A DNA stretch of 64,000 bases. Source: an uncultured Paracoccaceae bacterium. Its GTDB lineage: Bacteria > Pseudomonadota > Alphaproteobacteria > Rhodobacterales > Rhodobacteraceae. Shown piece by piece: positions 1 to 11,168 of this stretch. The notes under the pieces are model-generated. The model was not told where the DNA came from. It saw nothing but the letters and a program-made list of their open reading frames with translations, and ran no database searches. The stretch's first letter is position 1; every line of letters starts with the position of its first letter. The position numbers and the translations under genes are program-made. The stretch is taken from NCBI GenBank assembly GCA_947500775.1, contig CANMTD010000001.1, positions 124,001-188,000 of the forward strand, given 5' to 3'.

Positions 1-1220
<1,220 letters not shown>

Positions 1221-1223
1221 ATG

Positions 1224-1260
1224 ATAGCGGGCAGCGCACAGGTTACGCGCTGCCCGCTAT
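1224..1260. terminator. Hairpin terminator after gyrB
   Basis: A perfect 14-bp stem (ATAGCGGGCAGCGC pairing with bases 1247-1260) closes a 9-nt loop, 3 bases after the gyrB stop. No T-run follows, so it is either an intrinsic terminator of the GC-rich alphaproteobacterial kind or an mRNA 3'-end protecting hairpin. Confidence 0.6.
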
Positions 1261-1361
1261 ATGCCCCATATCGGACAAACCCGGCGCGCTGCGTCGGATG
1301 GCCGGTTGTCCTTGTGCCGTGCCAGGCTTAGAAACAGGGCAACCGCATAAGGGGCCTGCCG

Positions 1362-2882
1362 ATGACCGCTATCAAACCCGTTGTTCTGTGTATCCTTGAT
1401 GGGTGGGGCGTGCGCGACGAACGCGCGGGCAATGCCCCGGCGCTGGCCGATACGCCGACATTCGATCACATCATGCAGAGCTGCCCGTCGGCCACGCTGA
1501 TCACCCATGGCCCCGATGCCGGGTTGCCTTCGGGTCAGATGGGCAACTCCGAAGTCGGCCATACCAATATCGGCGCGGGCCGGGTGGTGGCGATGGATCT
1601 GGGACAGATCGATCTGGCGATCGAGGATGGATCGTTTTTCACCAATGCCGCCTTGCAGGATTTCATCGCGCGGGTCAGCGCCGCCGGGGGCACCGCCCAT
1701 CTGATGGGGGTGATTTCCGACGGCGGGGTGCATGGCCATCTGGCCCATGTGCTGGCGGCGGCACGGGCGATTGCGGATGCGGGCGTGCCCGTGGCCATTC
1801 ACGCGATCACCGACGGGCGCGATGTCGCCCCAAGCTCGGCCGCCCAGTTCATCGATCAACTGGTGGCAGGCCTGCCCAAGGGGGCCTATGTGGCCACGGT
1901 GATCGGGCGCTATTATGCGATGGACCGCGACAACCGCTGGGAACGGGTCGGAACCGCCTATGACGCCATGATCAACGGCAAAGGCGGAACCGCGCCGGAT
2001 GCGGCGACAGCGGTGGCGCAATCCTATGCCGATGGCAAAACCGATGAATTCATTCCCGCCACGGTCATCGACGGGTTCGCGGGCGTCAAGGACGGCGACG
2101 GGTTCTTTTGCCTGAACTTCCGCGCCGACCGCGCGCGCGAAATTCTGCGCGCCATCGGCGAACCGGGGTTTGCCGAGTTCGACACCGGCCCGCGCCCGGC
2201 CCTGTCGGCACTGCTGGGCATGGTCGATTATTCCGATGCGCACAGCACCTATATGACCACCTGCTTTCCCAAGCAGAAAATCGTCAACACGCTGGGGGCC
2301 TGGGTGGCCCGCCACGGACTGCGTCAGTTCCGGCTGGCCGAGACTGAAAAATACCCCCATGTGACGTTCTTCCTGAACGGCGGGGTGGAAGCGCCCGAAC
2401 CGGGCGAAGACCGTTTCATGCCGAAATCGCCGAAGGTCGCGACCTATGATCTGCAACCGGAAATGTCGGCACCCGAAGTGACCGCGAAATTCGTGCAGGC
2501 GATCGGGCAAGGCTATGACCTGATCGTGGTGAATTATGCCAATCCCGACATGGTCGGGCATACCGGCGATCTGCAGGCCGCGATGAAAGCCTGCGAGGCG
2601 GTGGATCAGGGTCTGGCACAGGTCCTGCCCACGCTGCAGGCGGCGGGCGGGGCGATGATCGTGACCGCCGATCACGGCAATTGCGAAATGATGATCGACC
2701 CGGAAACCGGCGGGCCGCATACGGCGCATACGCTGAACCCGGTGCCGGTGGCCCTTGTGGGTGGCCCGCCGGGCGCGTCGCTGCGCACCGGGCGCCTGTC
2801 CGATCTGGCGCCGACCGTGCTGGCGCTGATGGGGCTGGAACAGCCGCCGGAAATGACCGGTCAAAGCCTGATCGTCGCATGA
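1362..2882 (+). CDS. gpmI: 2,3-bisphosphoglycerate-independent phosphoglycerate mutase
   Basis: Cytoplasmic glycolytic/gluconeogenic enzyme interconverting 3- and 2-phosphoglycerate with a phosphoserine intermediate and two metal ions. The 506-aa length is normal for the family. Visible landmarks are the N-terminal metal motif LDGWG (Asp13), the catalytic Ser63 in MGNSEVGH, the substrate-binding HAITDGRD region, and the C-terminal metal motifs NYANPDMVGHTG and TADHGN. The start ATG is preceded by AAGGGG at good spacing. The stop overlaps the next start (ATGA), so it is translationally coupled to the LytM-like gene, then ctpA. Confidence 0.96.
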   Translation: MTAIKPVVLCILDGWGVRDERAGNAPALADTPTFDHIMQSCPSATLITHGPDAGLPSGQMGNSEVGHTNIGAGRVVAMDLGQIDLAIEDGSFFTNAALQDFIARVSAAGGTAHLMGVISDGGVHGHLAHVLAAARAIADAGVPVAIHAITDGRDVAPSSAAQFIDQLVAGLPKGAYVATVIGRYYAMDRDNRWERVGTAYDAMINGKGGTAPDAATAVAQSYADGKTDEFIPATVIDGFAGVKDGDGFFCLNFRADRAREILRAIGEPGFAEFDTGPRPALSALLGMVDYSDAHSTYMTTCFPKQKIVNTLGAWVARHGLRQFRLAETEKYPHVTFFLNGGVEAPEPGEDRFMPKSPKVATYDLQPEMSAPEVTAKFVQAIGQGYDLIVVNYANPDMVGHTGDLQAAMKACEAVDQGLAQVLPTLQAAGGAMIVTADHGNCEMMIDPETGGPHTAHTLNPVPVALVGGPPGASLRTGRLSDLAPTVLALMGLEQPPEMTGQSLIVA

Positions 2883-4012
2883 TCCGCAGCCTGATCGTCT
2901 GTCTGGCGGTCTGTCTGGCCGCAGGTGCGGCCGCCGCCGAAACCGATCCGGCGCTGGCCGCCCGTCGCGCCGCACAACAACTGGATCACGCGGCATTGGC
3001 CCTGCAAGAGGCGGACCGCGCCCGCGACCGGGTCGCCGCCCTGACCCAGACCGTCCGCGCCTATGAGGCCGGGCTGGTCGCGATGCGCGAAGGGCTGCGC
3101 CGTGCGGCGATCCGTCAACAGGCGCTGCGGCTGGAATTCGATGCCCGTCAGGCGGAAATCTCGCGCCTGCTGGGGGTGTTGCAAACCATGCAGCGTTCGC
3201 CCGAAACCATGTTGCTGTTGCATCCCTCGGGCGCGCTGGGCACGGCGCGCTCCGGTATGATCCTGTCCGAGGTGACGCCGGCCCTGCAGGCCCGGGCCGA
3301 AGCCCTGCGCGACGATCTGGAAGAGGTCGCCGTCCTGCGCGCCCTGCAACAAAGCGCGGCCGACACCCTGGTCGAAGGTCTGGCCGGGGCCCAGACCGCG
3401 CGCACGGCCCTGTCCAAGGCGATCTCTGACCGCACCGATCTGCCGCGCCGGTTCATCGCCGATACCGATGCGATGCGCCAGTTGCTGGAAAGTTCGGACA
3501 CGTTGGAAGGGTTCGCCAGCGGGCTGGCCAGTCTGGACGATCTGTCCGACAGCCAGCCGCTTGCGGCGTTCGACACCCGCCGCGGGGCGCTGTCGCTGCC
3601 GGTGCAGGGCACGCTGCTGCGCCGGTTCGACGAACCGGATGCTGCGGGCATCCGGCGACCGGGCGTGTTGCTGGCCACGCGGCCCCTGGCGCTGGTGACC
3701 ACCCCGGCGCCCGCCACGATCCGCTATCTTGGCCCGCTGCTGGACTACGGAAATGTGATGATACTTGAGCCCGATGGGCGCTATCTATTGATATTGGCGG
3801 GTATGGCCGAAGTTTATGGAGAGGTGGGGCAGGTGCTGCCCGAAGGTGCGCCGGTGGGTCTGATGGGCGGGAAATCCCCCAATGTTGATGCTTTTCTTAG
3901 CATTGCGACAGAAGGTGGTGGTACAGATCGCCCAGAGACGCTTTATATGGAGCTGAGAGAGGGCAAAACGCCCGTGGACCCCGCAGAGTGGTTCAAAGTG
4001 AACAAGGAATAG
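2879..4012 (+). CDS. EnvC-like murein hydrolase activator (degenerate LytM/M23)
   Basis: 377-aa exported protein. A signal peptide (MIRSLIVCLAVCLAAGAAAA) is followed by a heparan-like coiled coil (about residues 25-150, rich in Ala, Arg and Gln) and a C-terminal LytM/peptidase M23-like fold (about 235-375). In the LytM part the segment around LLDYGNVMILEPDG is recognisable. The His/Asp zinc ligands of active M23 enzymes are not, as in EnvC/NlpD-type activators of cell-division amidases. The start was chosen at 2879 because it overlaps the gpmI stop and gives a clean signal peptide; an open frame further upstream lies inside gpmI. The ctpA start follows 6 bases after the stop. The gpmI-envC-ctpA order is common in Rhodobacteraceae (from memory). 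Confidence 0.85.
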   Translation: MIRSLIVCLAVCLAAGAAAAETDPALAARRAAQQLDHAALALQEADRARDRVAALTQTVRAYEAGLVAMREGLRRAAIRQQALRLEFDARQAEISRLLGVLQTMQRSPETMLLLHPSGALGTARSGMILSEVTPALQARAEALRDDLEEVAVLRALQQSAADTLVEGLAGAQTARTALSKAISDRTDLPRRFIADTDAMRQLLESSDTLEGFASGLASLDDLSDSQPLAAFDTRRGALSLPVQGTLLRRFDEPDAAGIRRPGVLLATRPLALVTTPAPATIRYLGPLLDYGNVMILEPDGRYLLILAGMAEVYGEVGQVLPEGAPVGLMGGKSPNVDAFLSIATEGGGTDRPETLYMELREGKTPVDPAEWFKVNKE

Positions 4013-4018
4013 GACGCC

Positions 4019-5356
4019 ATGAAGAAATTCGTGATGGCCGCGTTGGGCGGCACTATGGCCGGCGCGTTACTGACGACGCAGATTGCCGGGCCGCTGATCG
4101 CCCAAGAGGCCAGCCGCCAAAGTTCGGTCTATGAACAGCTTGATCTGTTTGGCGACATCTTTGAACGCATCCGCGCGCAATATGTCGAAGAGGTGGACGA
4201 GGGCGAGCTGATCGAGGCGGCCATCAACGGCATGCTGACCTCGCTTGATCCGCACTCCAGCTTTCTGCCGCCGAAAGATTTCGACAGCATGCAGGTACAG
4301 ACCCGCGGCGAATTCGGCGGTCTGGGCATCGAGGTCACGCAGGAAGAGGGCTTTGTCAAAGTCGTCTCGCCGATCGATGGCACCCCCGCCGATGAGGCCG
4401 GGATCGAGGCGGGCGATTTCATCACCCATGTCGATGGCGAAAGCGTGCTGGGCCTGACGCTGGATCAGGCGGTCGAACTGATGCGCGGCCCGGTCGGGTC
4501 CGATATCGTGATCACCGTGGTGCGCGAAGGGATGGACGAACCGCTGGATGTGACCATCACCCGCGACACCATCAAACTGACGGCGGTCCGGTCGCGGGTC
4601 GAAGGCAACACCGTTGTCCTGCGGGTCACCACCTTCAACGATCAGACCTATCCCAACCTCGAAGAGCAGCTGAAGAAATCGGTGGAGGAACTGGAAGGTC
4701 TGGAAAACGTCAACGGCTTCGTGCTGGATCTGCGCAACAACCCCGGCGGGCTGCTGACACAGGCGATCCGGGTGTCCGACGCCTTCCTTGACGCAGGTGA
4801 AATCGTGTCGACCCGGGGCCGTAATCCCCAGGACAGCGACCGGTACAACGCCACCGACGGCGACCTGACCAGCGGCAAACCGATGGTGGTGCTGATCAAC
4901 GGCGGTTCGGCCTCGGCGTCTGAAATCGTGGCCGGTGCGCTGCAGGATCATCACCGCGCCATCGTGGTGGGCACCAAAAGCTTCGGCAAGGGCTCGGTCC
5001 AGACCGTGATGCCGCTGAAAGGTGACGGCGCGATGCGTCTGACCACCGCGCGTTATTACACGCCTTCGGGCCGGTCGATTCAGGCGCTGGGCGTGTCCCC
5101 GGATATCGTTGTGGCACAGCCCCCCCGCCGCCCGGCTGAAGAAGGGGCCGAGGATACACCGGCCCGCAACCCCCGGACCGAGGCCGACCTGCGCGGCAGC
5201 CTGAACAATGACAGCCTGACCGACGACGAACGTCGCCAGATCGAAGAAGAGCGCGCCAAGGTCGAAGAGGCCGCCAAACTGCGCGAAGAGGATTATCAGC
5301 TGGCCTATGCCATCGATATCCTCAAAGGCCTGTCGGCGCTTGATCCGGTTAAATGA
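4019..5356 (+). CDS. ctpA: C-terminal processing protease (S41 family)
   Basis: 445-aa periplasmic serine protease of the tail-specific CtpA/Prc family. Order: N-terminal export signal/anchor (about 1-30), N-terminal helical region, PDZ domain (about 90-175, with the carboxylate loop near GGLGIEV), S41 catalytic domain (about 190-370), then an acidic/charged C-terminal tail. The Ser/Lys dyad is visible: Ser299 in GSASASEI and Lys324 in SFGKGSVQ, 25 residues apart as in E. coli Prc. It follows an EnvC-like protein, in keeping with a role in maturation or control of cell-wall hydrolases; that link is inferred from context. Confidence 0.94.
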   Translation: MKKFVMAALGGTMAGALLTTQIAGPLIAQEASRQSSVYEQLDLFGDIFERIRAQYVEEVDEGELIEAAINGMLTSLDPHSSFLPPKDFDSMQVQTRGEFGGLGIEVTQEEGFVKVVSPIDGTPADEAGIEAGDFITHVDGESVLGLTLDQAVELMRGPVGSDIVITVVREGMDEPLDVTITRDTIKLTAVRSRVEGNTVVLRVTTFNDQTYPNLEEQLKKSVEELEGLENVNGFVLDLRNNPGGLLTQAIRVSDAFLDAGEIVSTRGRNPQDSDRYNATDGDLTSGKPMVVLINGGSASASEIVAGALQDHHRAIVVGTKSFGKGSVQTVMPLKGDGAMRLTTARYYTPSGRSIQALGVSPDIVVAQPPRRPAEEGAEDTPARNPRTEADLRGSLNNDSLTDDERRQIEEERAKVEEAAKLREEDYQLAYAIDILKGLSALDPVK

Positions 5357-5363
5357 TTAAAGG

Positions 5364-5385
5364 GGGCCGGCCTTTTGGTCGGCCC
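5364..5385 (+). terminator. Hairpin between ctpA and rppH
   Basis: GGGCCGGCC-TTTT-GGTCGGCCC, a 9-bp stem with one G-U type mismatch and a four-T loop, lies 8 bases after the ctpA stop and 8 bases before the rppH start. No T-tract follows. It may attenuate transcription or limit rppH translation. Confidence 0.4.
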
Positions 5386-5393
5386 GATGTCCC

Positions 5394-5885
5394 ATGCCCG
5401 TTGATCCCGAAAAACTGCCGTATCGTCCCTGCGTCGGGGTGATGCTGACCAACGCCAAGGGCGATGTCTTTGTCGGCCAGCGTCGCGATTCCGATGTGGC
5501 CGCCTGGCAGATGCCCCAGGGCGGTATCGACAAGGGCGAAGACCCGCAGGACGCCGCCCTGCGCGAGCTGTGGGAAGAAACCGGCGTGACCGCTGATCTG
5601 GTTCAGATCGTCGGCCGCACCGGCGATTGGGTGACCTATGACCTGCCGCGCGAATTGCTGGGCAAGGTCTGGAAAGGCAAATACCGGGGCCAGAAACAAC
5701 TGTGGTTCCGGATGTTGTTTCTGGGGACGGACGATCAGATCGACATCGAAACCGAACACCCCGAGTTTTCCGAATGGACATGGCTGCCCGCCGATCATCT
5801 GGTGGATAATATCGTGCCGTTCAAGCGCGATGTATATGCCCATGTCGTTTCGGAACTGGTGCAAAAGAACGGCGCGGATCACTAG
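5394..5885 (+). CDS. rppH: RNA pyrophosphohydrolase (Nudix)
   Basis: 163-aa cytoplasmic Nudix hydrolase that removes pyrophosphate from 5'-triphosphorylated RNA (and dinucleoside polyphosphates), starting mRNA decay. The complete Nudix box occupies residues 43-65 (begins GGIDKGEDP, ends RELWEETGV) with the catalytic Glu pair. The N-terminal [11 protein letters not shown] and the aromatic [13 protein letters not shown] segment are typical of the RppH/IalA subfamily, and the length is right. The start is set by the [15 protein letters not shown] beginning. The next membrane-protein gene begins 14 bases downstream. Confidence 0.93.
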   Translation: MPVDPEKLPYRPCVGVMLTNAKGDVFVGQRRDSDVAAWQMPQGGIDKGEDPQDAALRELWEETGVTADLVQIVGRTGDWVTYDLPRELLGKVWKGKYRGQKQLWFRMLFLGTDDQIDIETEHPEFSEWTWLPADHLVDNIVPFKRDVYAHVVSELVQKNGADH

Positions 5886-5899
5886 CCGCGCGTGCCGCC

Positions 5900-6301
5900 A
5901 TGACACCCTATGCCGAAGATTCCTTTCACACGCTCAGCACCGGCGGCCAGATCGGTCTGGTGGCGCTGTCGGTGATGCTGTCGCTGGCCTGTCTGGCGCT
6001 GCTGTGGTGGGCCGGGCGCCGGTTGTCGCGGGTGCAGCGGGTGTTGCTGGCCATCGTTCTTTTTGCCGGTTTCGTCTGGCTGTCACCGCAGGTCTATTAT
6101 GAATATTACCGGCTGATCATCGATGGGCTGCCCGCCCAGAACGTGATCAGACAGCCCCCTGACGGGCAAAGCTTGCTGCGCCTGATGACCTTCCGCAGCG
6201 CCGCCACGCTGTCCGATCACGGCAAGGCGGTGCTGGGCTGGGCGCTGATCGCGCAGGCCGTGCTTCAGCGCAGGCGTTTCAGCAAGTCGACCGATGGATA
6301 A
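5900..6301 (+). CDS. Small integral membrane protein, unknown function
   Basis: 133 aa with three likely hydrophobic segments: about residues 17-40 (LVALSVMLSLACLALLWWAG), 45-66, and 105-122 (VLGWALIAQAVL). A polar loop with YYEYYRLIIDGLPAQ lies between the last two. I do not recognise a family with a known role. It follows rppH by 14 bases and is probably co-transcribed. Its last 37 bases overlap the 3' end of the convergent lytic transglycosylase gene, so both stop codons lie inside the other gene. Confidence 0.7.
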   Translation: MTPYAEDSFHTLSTGGQIGLVALSVMLSLACLALLWWAGRRLSRVQRVLLAIVLFAGFVWLSPQVYYEYYRLIIDGLPAQNVIRQPPDGQSLLRLMTFRSAATLSDHGKAVLGWALIAQAVLQRRRFSKSTDG

Positions 6302-7584
6302 CCATCCGGCGTCACCCCGACCGACCGCTGATACGCGCGGATCGCATCAATCGTGTTCGGCCCGATGATCCCGTCGATTTTTTCCAGCGGAAATCCGGCC
6401 CGGCGCAGTTTGCGCTGCAGCTCCTTGCGTTCCTTGAAGCTGAGCGGTTCGTACCCGCGCGGCCATTTGGCCTGAATTTCGGGCCCGCCCTTCAGCCGGT
6501 CGCTCAGGTGGCCCACGCCGATCACATAGGCATCGGCCACGTTGTAACGTTCGATCACGCTGAAATTCTTGAAGATCATGAAGGCCGCCCCCTGCGCGCC
6601 CGCAGGCAGCAGGATCGACGCAGACCCGTAATTCGGCACCGCGCGCCCGTTGGTGCCGCGCACGCCAAGGGCCGCCCAGTCCGCGGGCGATTTTTTGACC
6701 TTGCGACTGGCCAGCCCATAGTTGAACCCGCGCGGCAGCGTCACCTCGACCCCCCAGGGCTGTCCCTTGACCCAGCCGAACCGCGCCAGATAGGCGGCGG
6801 TCGAGGCCAGCGCATCGGTCGGGTCCTCTGACCAGATGTCGCGCTTGCCGTCGCCGGTGAAATCCACCGCATAGGCCAGATAGCTGGTCGGGATGAACTG
6901 CGTGTGCCCCATCGCACCGGCCCAGGACCCGGTCATCCGGCGCGGGGCCACATCGCCAGCCTGGGCGATTTTTAGGGCGGCGATCAATTGGCTTTCGAAA
7001 AACTTGCCGCGCCGCCCGTCAAAGGCCAGCGTGGCCAGCGCCTCGATCGTGGGAATGTCGCCGCGCCGTTCGCCATAAGCGCTTTCCAGCCCCCAGACGG
7101 CGGTGACCACCTCTTTGTCGACGCCGTATTTCGCCTCGATCGCGCTGAGAACACGCTTGTGCTTACGCAGCGCGGCCTTGCCGTTTTCCACCCGCGTGGG
7201 CGATGCCGCGCTGTCCAGATAATCCCAGATTTGTTTGGTGTATTCGGATTGGTTGCGGTCTTTCTTGATGACACCGGCATTATAGCGCACGTCGCGGAAC
7301 GACCGGTCCAGCACCGCCGCTGAAATCCCCTTGGCCTGTGCGCGTCCGCGAAAGGCGCCGATCCAGCGTTCAAACCGGGCGTTCGAGGCCGCGACCTGAA
7401 CCGGGGCTGCCTGCGGTGCGGCGCTGCGGATCGGCCGGGCCTGCGGTCGGGTGACACGCACCGGAACGACCAGATCGGGCCGTTCCAGCGGCCGCAACGA
7501 CGTTGTGATCGCCCCCGATTCTGCCGTGGAAACCCCCGGCCAAATCATTGCAATCGCACTCAGAACCAAAACACCAATTCGCAT
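6265..7584 (-). CDS. Lytic murein transglycosylase, MltB family, with peptidoglycan-binding domain
   Basis: 439 aa from the ATG at 7584. An upstream in-frame start would add 26 residues ahead of the signal peptide, so it was rejected. Order: signal peptide (MRIGVLVLSAIAMIWPGVSTAE), low-complexity linker, SLT_2/MltB catalytic domain with the catalytic Glu in WGLESAYGE, the GAMGHTQFIPTSYLAYA and DIWSEDPTDALASTAAYL segments typical of the family, and a C-terminal PG_binding_1 domain (about 380-435, with GIIGPNTIDAIRAYQ). It cleaves the MurNAc-GlcNAc bond to 1,6-anhydro-MurNAc. It has no obvious lipobox, so it is probably periplasmic and soluble. Confidence 0.9.
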   Translation of the reverse strand: MRIGVLVLSAIAMIWPGVSTAESGAITTSLRPLERPDLVVPVRVTRPQARPIRSAAPQAAPVQVAASNARFERWIGAFRGRAQAKGISAAVLDRSFRDVRYNAGVIKKDRNQSEYTKQIWDYLDSAASPTRVENGKAALRKHKRVLSAIEAKYGVDKEVVTAVWGLESAYGERRGDIPTIEALATLAFDGRRGKFFESQLIAALKIAQAGDVAPRRMTGSWAGAMGHTQFIPTSYLAYAVDFTGDGKRDIWSEDPTDALASTAAYLARFGWVKGQPWGVEVTLPRGFNYGLASRKVKKSPADWAALGVRGTNGRAVPNYGSASILLPAGAQGAAFMIFKNFSVIERYNVADAYVIGVGHLSDRLKGGPEIQAKWPRGYEPLSFKERKELQRKLRRAGFPLEKIDGIIGPNTIDAIRAYQRSVGVTPDGYPSVDLLKRLR

Positions 7585-7688
7585 GAAACACCTGTTTGCC
7601 CGTTTATTGTTTGGGCCGAGTGTATCCGGATCGGTGGGCTTCGCAAAGCGGCCAAAATGCACGCCCGCAAGGTTGCGCCGGTTGCCGC

Positions 7689-9944
7689 CTAGCGCCGTTT
7701 GCGCGCGACCTTGCGTTTCACCTTGGCGGCTTTGGTCTTGGCCTTTGTCATCCGGCGGCGGGGGCCGGTGCCGCGCCCGCGCGACGATCCGCGCGGCAGG
7801 GTCTTGCCGTCCAGCGTCAGCAGCTCCAGCATCAGCCCGCCGGTCACCGGCACCGCTTCGGTCAGGCGCACGGTGACCCGCTGGCCCATGCCGATGATCA
7901 GCCCGGTGTCCGACCCCATCAAGGTGTTGGCGTCGCGGTCATGGTGGAAATATTCATTGCCCAGCTCGCGGATCGGCACCAGCCCGTCGGCCCCGGTTTC
8001 ATCCAGTTTCACGAAGACCCCGAATTTGGCGATGCCCGCGATCCGACCGGTGAATTCATTGCCCACCCGTTCCGACAGATAGGACGCCAGATACCGGTCG
8101 GTGGTGTCGCGTTCGGCGGCCATCGACCGCCGCTCGGTTTCCGAAATATGCGTGGCCGTTTCTTCCAGCATGTCGATGTCGGCGGGCGACAGACCGTCCT
8201 TGCCCCAGCCGTGCCCGGTGATCAGCGCCCGGTGCACGATCAGATCGGCATAGCGCCGGATGGGCGAGGTGAAATGCGCGTAAGATCGCAGCGCCAGACC
8301 GAAATGGCCAAAGTTCTCCGGCGCGTAATAGGCCTGCGTCATCGACCGCAGGGTCGATATGTTGATCAGCTCCGAAAACTCGGTGCCCAGGGCCGCGTCC
8401 AGCAGGTTGTTCAGATGCGCGGTTTTCAGAACCTGCCCCTTGGCCAGCGTAAACCCCGAGGCCTGCGCCACTTCGCGCAGGGCGTCCAGCTTTTCGGGGC
8501 TGGGTTCTTCGTGCACCCGGAACAGCAGCGGGCGGCGCAGTTTTGTCAGCTCTTCGGCGGCGGCCACATTGGCCAGGATCATGAATTCCTCGATCAGGCG
8601 ATGGGCATCGAACCGGTCACGGAAACTGACGGCGGCCACGGTGCCGTCGTCGGACAGCACGATCTTGCGTTCGGGCAGATCCAGGTCCAGCGGCTGGCGC
8701 GCGGCGCGGGCTTTGCGCGCGGCGGCATAGGCGGCGTAAAGCGGTTTCAGCACATCGTCCAGCAGGGGGCCGCATTTTTCGTTCGGCGCGCCGTCGATGG
8801 CGGCCTGCACCTCTTCGTAGTTCAGCGAGGCGGCGGATTGCATCAGCCCGCGCACGAACCGGTGGCCGATCTTTTCGCCCGCTGCGTTCAGCTGCATCCG
8901 CACCGCGATACAGGCGCGCGGCACGCCTTCGTGCAGGGAACACAGATCGCCCGACAGACGGTCAGGCAGCATCGGTACCACACGGTCGGGGAAATAGGTG
9001 GAATTGCCGCGCTTGCGCGCCTCGCGGTCCAGCGCGGAACCGGGGGTGACGTAATGGGCCACATCGGCAATCGCGACCCAGACGATATGCCCGCCCGCGT
9101 TCTTGGGGTCGTCATCGGGTTCGGCGTAACAGGCGTCATCGTGATCGCGGGCATCGGCGGGGTCGATGGTGATCAGGGGCACGGGGCGCAGGTCTTCGCG
9201 GCCCGACAGCCCGGCGGGTTTGGCGCGATCCGCCTCGGCGATGACCGCATCGGGAAAGGCGTCGGGAATGCCGTGCTGGTGGATCGCGATCAGCGACACC
9301 GCCTTGGGCGCCGAGGGATCGCCCAGCCGTTCGACGATCCGGGCGCGCGGCAGGCCCAGCCGGGTCTTGGGGCCAGCCAGTTCCGCCTCGACCAGTTCGC
9401 CGTCCTTGGCGGCCAGCGTCGCGCCTTCGGCGACCTGCCATTCCTTGTCGGCGCCTTTGTCGATCGGTTTGATCCGCCCGCCTTCGGTATGTTTGCGGAA
9501 CACGCCCAGAATGCGCACCGGGTTGACGCCGATCTTGCGGATCAGCCGCGCCTCATACTGATGGGTTTCGTCGCGGACTTCGGTCAGGCGGCCCAGAATG
9601 CGGTCGCCCGTGCCCAGGGCGGGGTCGCTTTGGCGCGCCACGAACAGCACGCGCGGTTCGGGGCCTTCGCCCTGCCATTCCAGCGGGCGGACAAAGATAT
9701 CGCCCTGATCGTTCGGCGCCTGCACCTGCAGCACCGAAACCGGGGGCAGCTTGTCGGGGTCGCGATAGGTCTTGCGCCGCTTTTCCAGATGGCCCTCGGC
9801 CTCCAGCTCTTTAAGCACACGTTTCAGATCGATCCGGTCCGCGCCCTTGACCCCGAAGGCCTTGGCGATATCGCGTTTCGATGTCTGGGTCGGGTTGTCC
9901 GCGATCCATGCAAGGATCTCGGATTTGCTGGGGATCTGTGTCAT
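7689..9944 (-). CDS. rnr: Ribonuclease R
   Basis: 751-aa 3'-5' exoribonuclease of the RNB family that degrades structured RNA. Order: N-terminal winged helix (about 1-65), cold-shock-like OB domains, the RNB catalytic domain with the Asp cluster in TIDPADARDHDDACYA (metal ligands), a C-terminal S1 domain (about 640-715, GRIAGIAKFGVFVKL), and a Lys/Arg-rich tail (KAKTKAAKVKRKVARKRR) like the one that aids unwinding and RNA binding in RNase R. These features separate it from RNase II. About 75 bases separate it from dapE upstream on the same strand. Confidence 0.95.
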   Translation of the reverse strand: MTQIPSKSEILAWIADNPTQTSKRDIAKAFGVKGADRIDLKRVLKELEAEGHLEKRRKTYRDPDKLPPVSVLQVQAPNDQGDIFVRPLEWQGEGPEPRVLFVARQSDPALGTGDRILGRLTEVRDETHQYEARLIRKIGVNPVRILGVFRKHTEGGRIKPIDKGADKEWQVAEGATLAAKDGELVEAELAGPKTRLGLPRARIVERLGDPSAPKAVSLIAIHQHGIPDAFPDAVIAEADRAKPAGLSGREDLRPVPLITIDPADARDHDDACYAEPDDDPKNAGGHIVWVAIADVAHYVTPGSALDREARKRGNSTYFPDRVVPMLPDRLSGDLCSLHEGVPRACIAVRMQLNAAGEKIGHRFVRGLMQSAASLNYEEVQAAIDGAPNEKCGPLLDDVLKPLYAAYAAARKARAARQPLDLDLPERKIVLSDDGTVAAVSFRDRFDAHRLIEEFMILANVAAAEELTKLRRPLLFRVHEEPSPEKLDALREVAQASGFTLAKGQVLKTAHLNNLLDAALGTEFSELINISTLRSMTQAYYAPENFGHFGLALRSYAHFTSPIRRYADLIVHRALITGHGWGKDGLSPADIDMLEETATHISETERRSMAAERDTTDRYLASYLSERVGNEFTGRIAGIAKFGVFVKLDETGADGLVPIRELGNEYFHHDRDANTLMGSDTGLIIGMGQRVTVRLTEAVPVTGGLMLELLTLDGKTLPRGSSRGRGTGPRRRMTKAKTKAAKVKRKVARKRR

Positions 9945-10019
9945 GTTCCTGACCTAACACGGGGACGAAAGGGCGTCATGCGGAAAGCGCAGGACCGCTG
10001 TCGCGATGCGGGGTATCTG

Positions 10020-11168
10020 TCAGGCGAAATAATCGGTCAGAATACGCGCGTAGATGTCTTTCAGCTTGACGATTTGCGCCACTTCGATCCGTTCATCGAC
10101 CTGATGCATGGTCTTGCCGACAAGGCCGAATTCCACGACCGGGCAGTGGTCCTTGACGAACCGCGCATCCGATGTGCCGCCCGATGTCGACAGTTCCGGC
10201 GTCACCCCGGTCACGGCCTGCACCGCCCCGGCGACCAGATCGGACAGGGGGCCGGGCGGGGTCAGAAAGCTTTCGCCCGAAACCTTGATGTCCATGTCGA
10301 ACGCCACCCCGGTATCCTGCGCCACCTGCTTTGCCTGATCGTCCAGCCACCGGGTCAGGCTGTCCGAGGTGTGGGCATCGTTGAACCGGATGTTCACCGT
10401 GGTCCGACAGTCGGCGGGGATCACGTTGTTGGCGGGATTGCCAGTGTCGAAGGTGGTGACCGCCAGGGTCGAGGCATCGAAATGATCGGTGCCCTGATCC
10501 AGTGGGTGATTGGCCAGAAGGTCCACCAGCCGCGCCATGGCATGCACCGGGTTCCTGGCGCGATGCGGATAGGCCGAATGCCCCTGCACCCCGCGCGCGG
10601 TGAAATAGGCGGTCATCGACCCGCGCCGCCCGATCTTGATCATGTCGCCCAGCGTTTCGGGGCAGGTGGGTTCGCCCACCAGACAGGCCGACATCGCCTC
10701 GCCCTGCTGTGCCATCCAGTCCAGCAGCGCGACGGTGCCGTCCAATGCGTCGCCCTCTTCATCGCCGGTGATGGCCAGAACCACGGCGCCGTCGGGGGGC
10801 GTGGCCGTGACGAAATCGATGGCCGCGGCGGCAAAGGCGGCGACGCCGGTTTTCATATCCGTGGCGCCCCGCCCCCAAAGCTGTTCGTCCCGGATCTCGC
10901 CGCCAAAGGGGTCCGCGCTCCAGGCGTCCGCATCGCCGACGGGCACCACATCGGTGTGGCCGTTGAAACCGAAGGTGCGGCTGTGCCCCTTGTCCCCCCA
11001 ACGGGCGTAAAGATTGGCGATCCCGCCACGATCCACGCGGGTGCAGGTGAAACCGGCGGCTGACAGCCGGTGTTCCAGCAAGACCAGCGCGCCGCCTTCG
11101 TCTGGCGTGACAGAGGGGCAGCGGATCAGATCGGCGGATAACGCAACGGGGTCGGTAATAGCGGACAC
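10020..11168 (-). CDS. dapE: Succinyl-diaminopimelate desuccinylase
   Basis: 382-aa M20-family binuclear zinc hydrolase. It converts N-succinyl-LL-DAP to LL-DAP in the succinylase branch of lysine and DAP biosynthesis. Family signatures visible: [12 protein letters not shown] (zinc His and Asp), the bridging region [15 protein letters not shown], the catalytic Glu pair in [12 protein letters not shown], and the C-terminal zinc His in MHQVDE. dapD of the same pathway lies 3.4 kb away on the same strand. Ends in FA, full length. Confidence 0.95.
   Translation of the reverse strand: MSAITDPVALSADLIRCPSVTPDEGGALVLLEHRLSAAGFTCTRVDRGGIANLYARWGDKGHSRTFGFNGHTDVVPVGDADAWSADPFGGEIRDEQLWGRGATDMKTGVAAFAAAAIDFVTATPPDGAVVLAITGDEEGDALDGTVALLDWMAQQGEAMSACLVGEPTCPETLGDMIKIGRRGSMTAYFTARGVQGHSAYPHRARNPVHAMARLVDLLANHPLDQGTDHFDASTLAVTTFDTGNPANNVIPADCRTTVNIRFNDAHTSDSLTRWLDDQAKQVAQDTGVAFDMDIKVSGESFLTPPGPLSDLVAGAVQAVTGVTPELSTSGGTSDARFVKDHCPVVEFGLVGKTMHQVDERIEVAQIVKLKDIYARILTDYFA

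Noticed and set aside
1257-2996. 579-codon frame opposite gpmI
   Set aside because: Same shadow effect, no plausible homology.
7596-11063. 1155-codon open frame on the plus strand across rnr and dapE
   Set aside because: It is antisense to two well recognised genes; composition (Gln/His/Arg/Gly) is the usual shadow of GC-rich codon bias.
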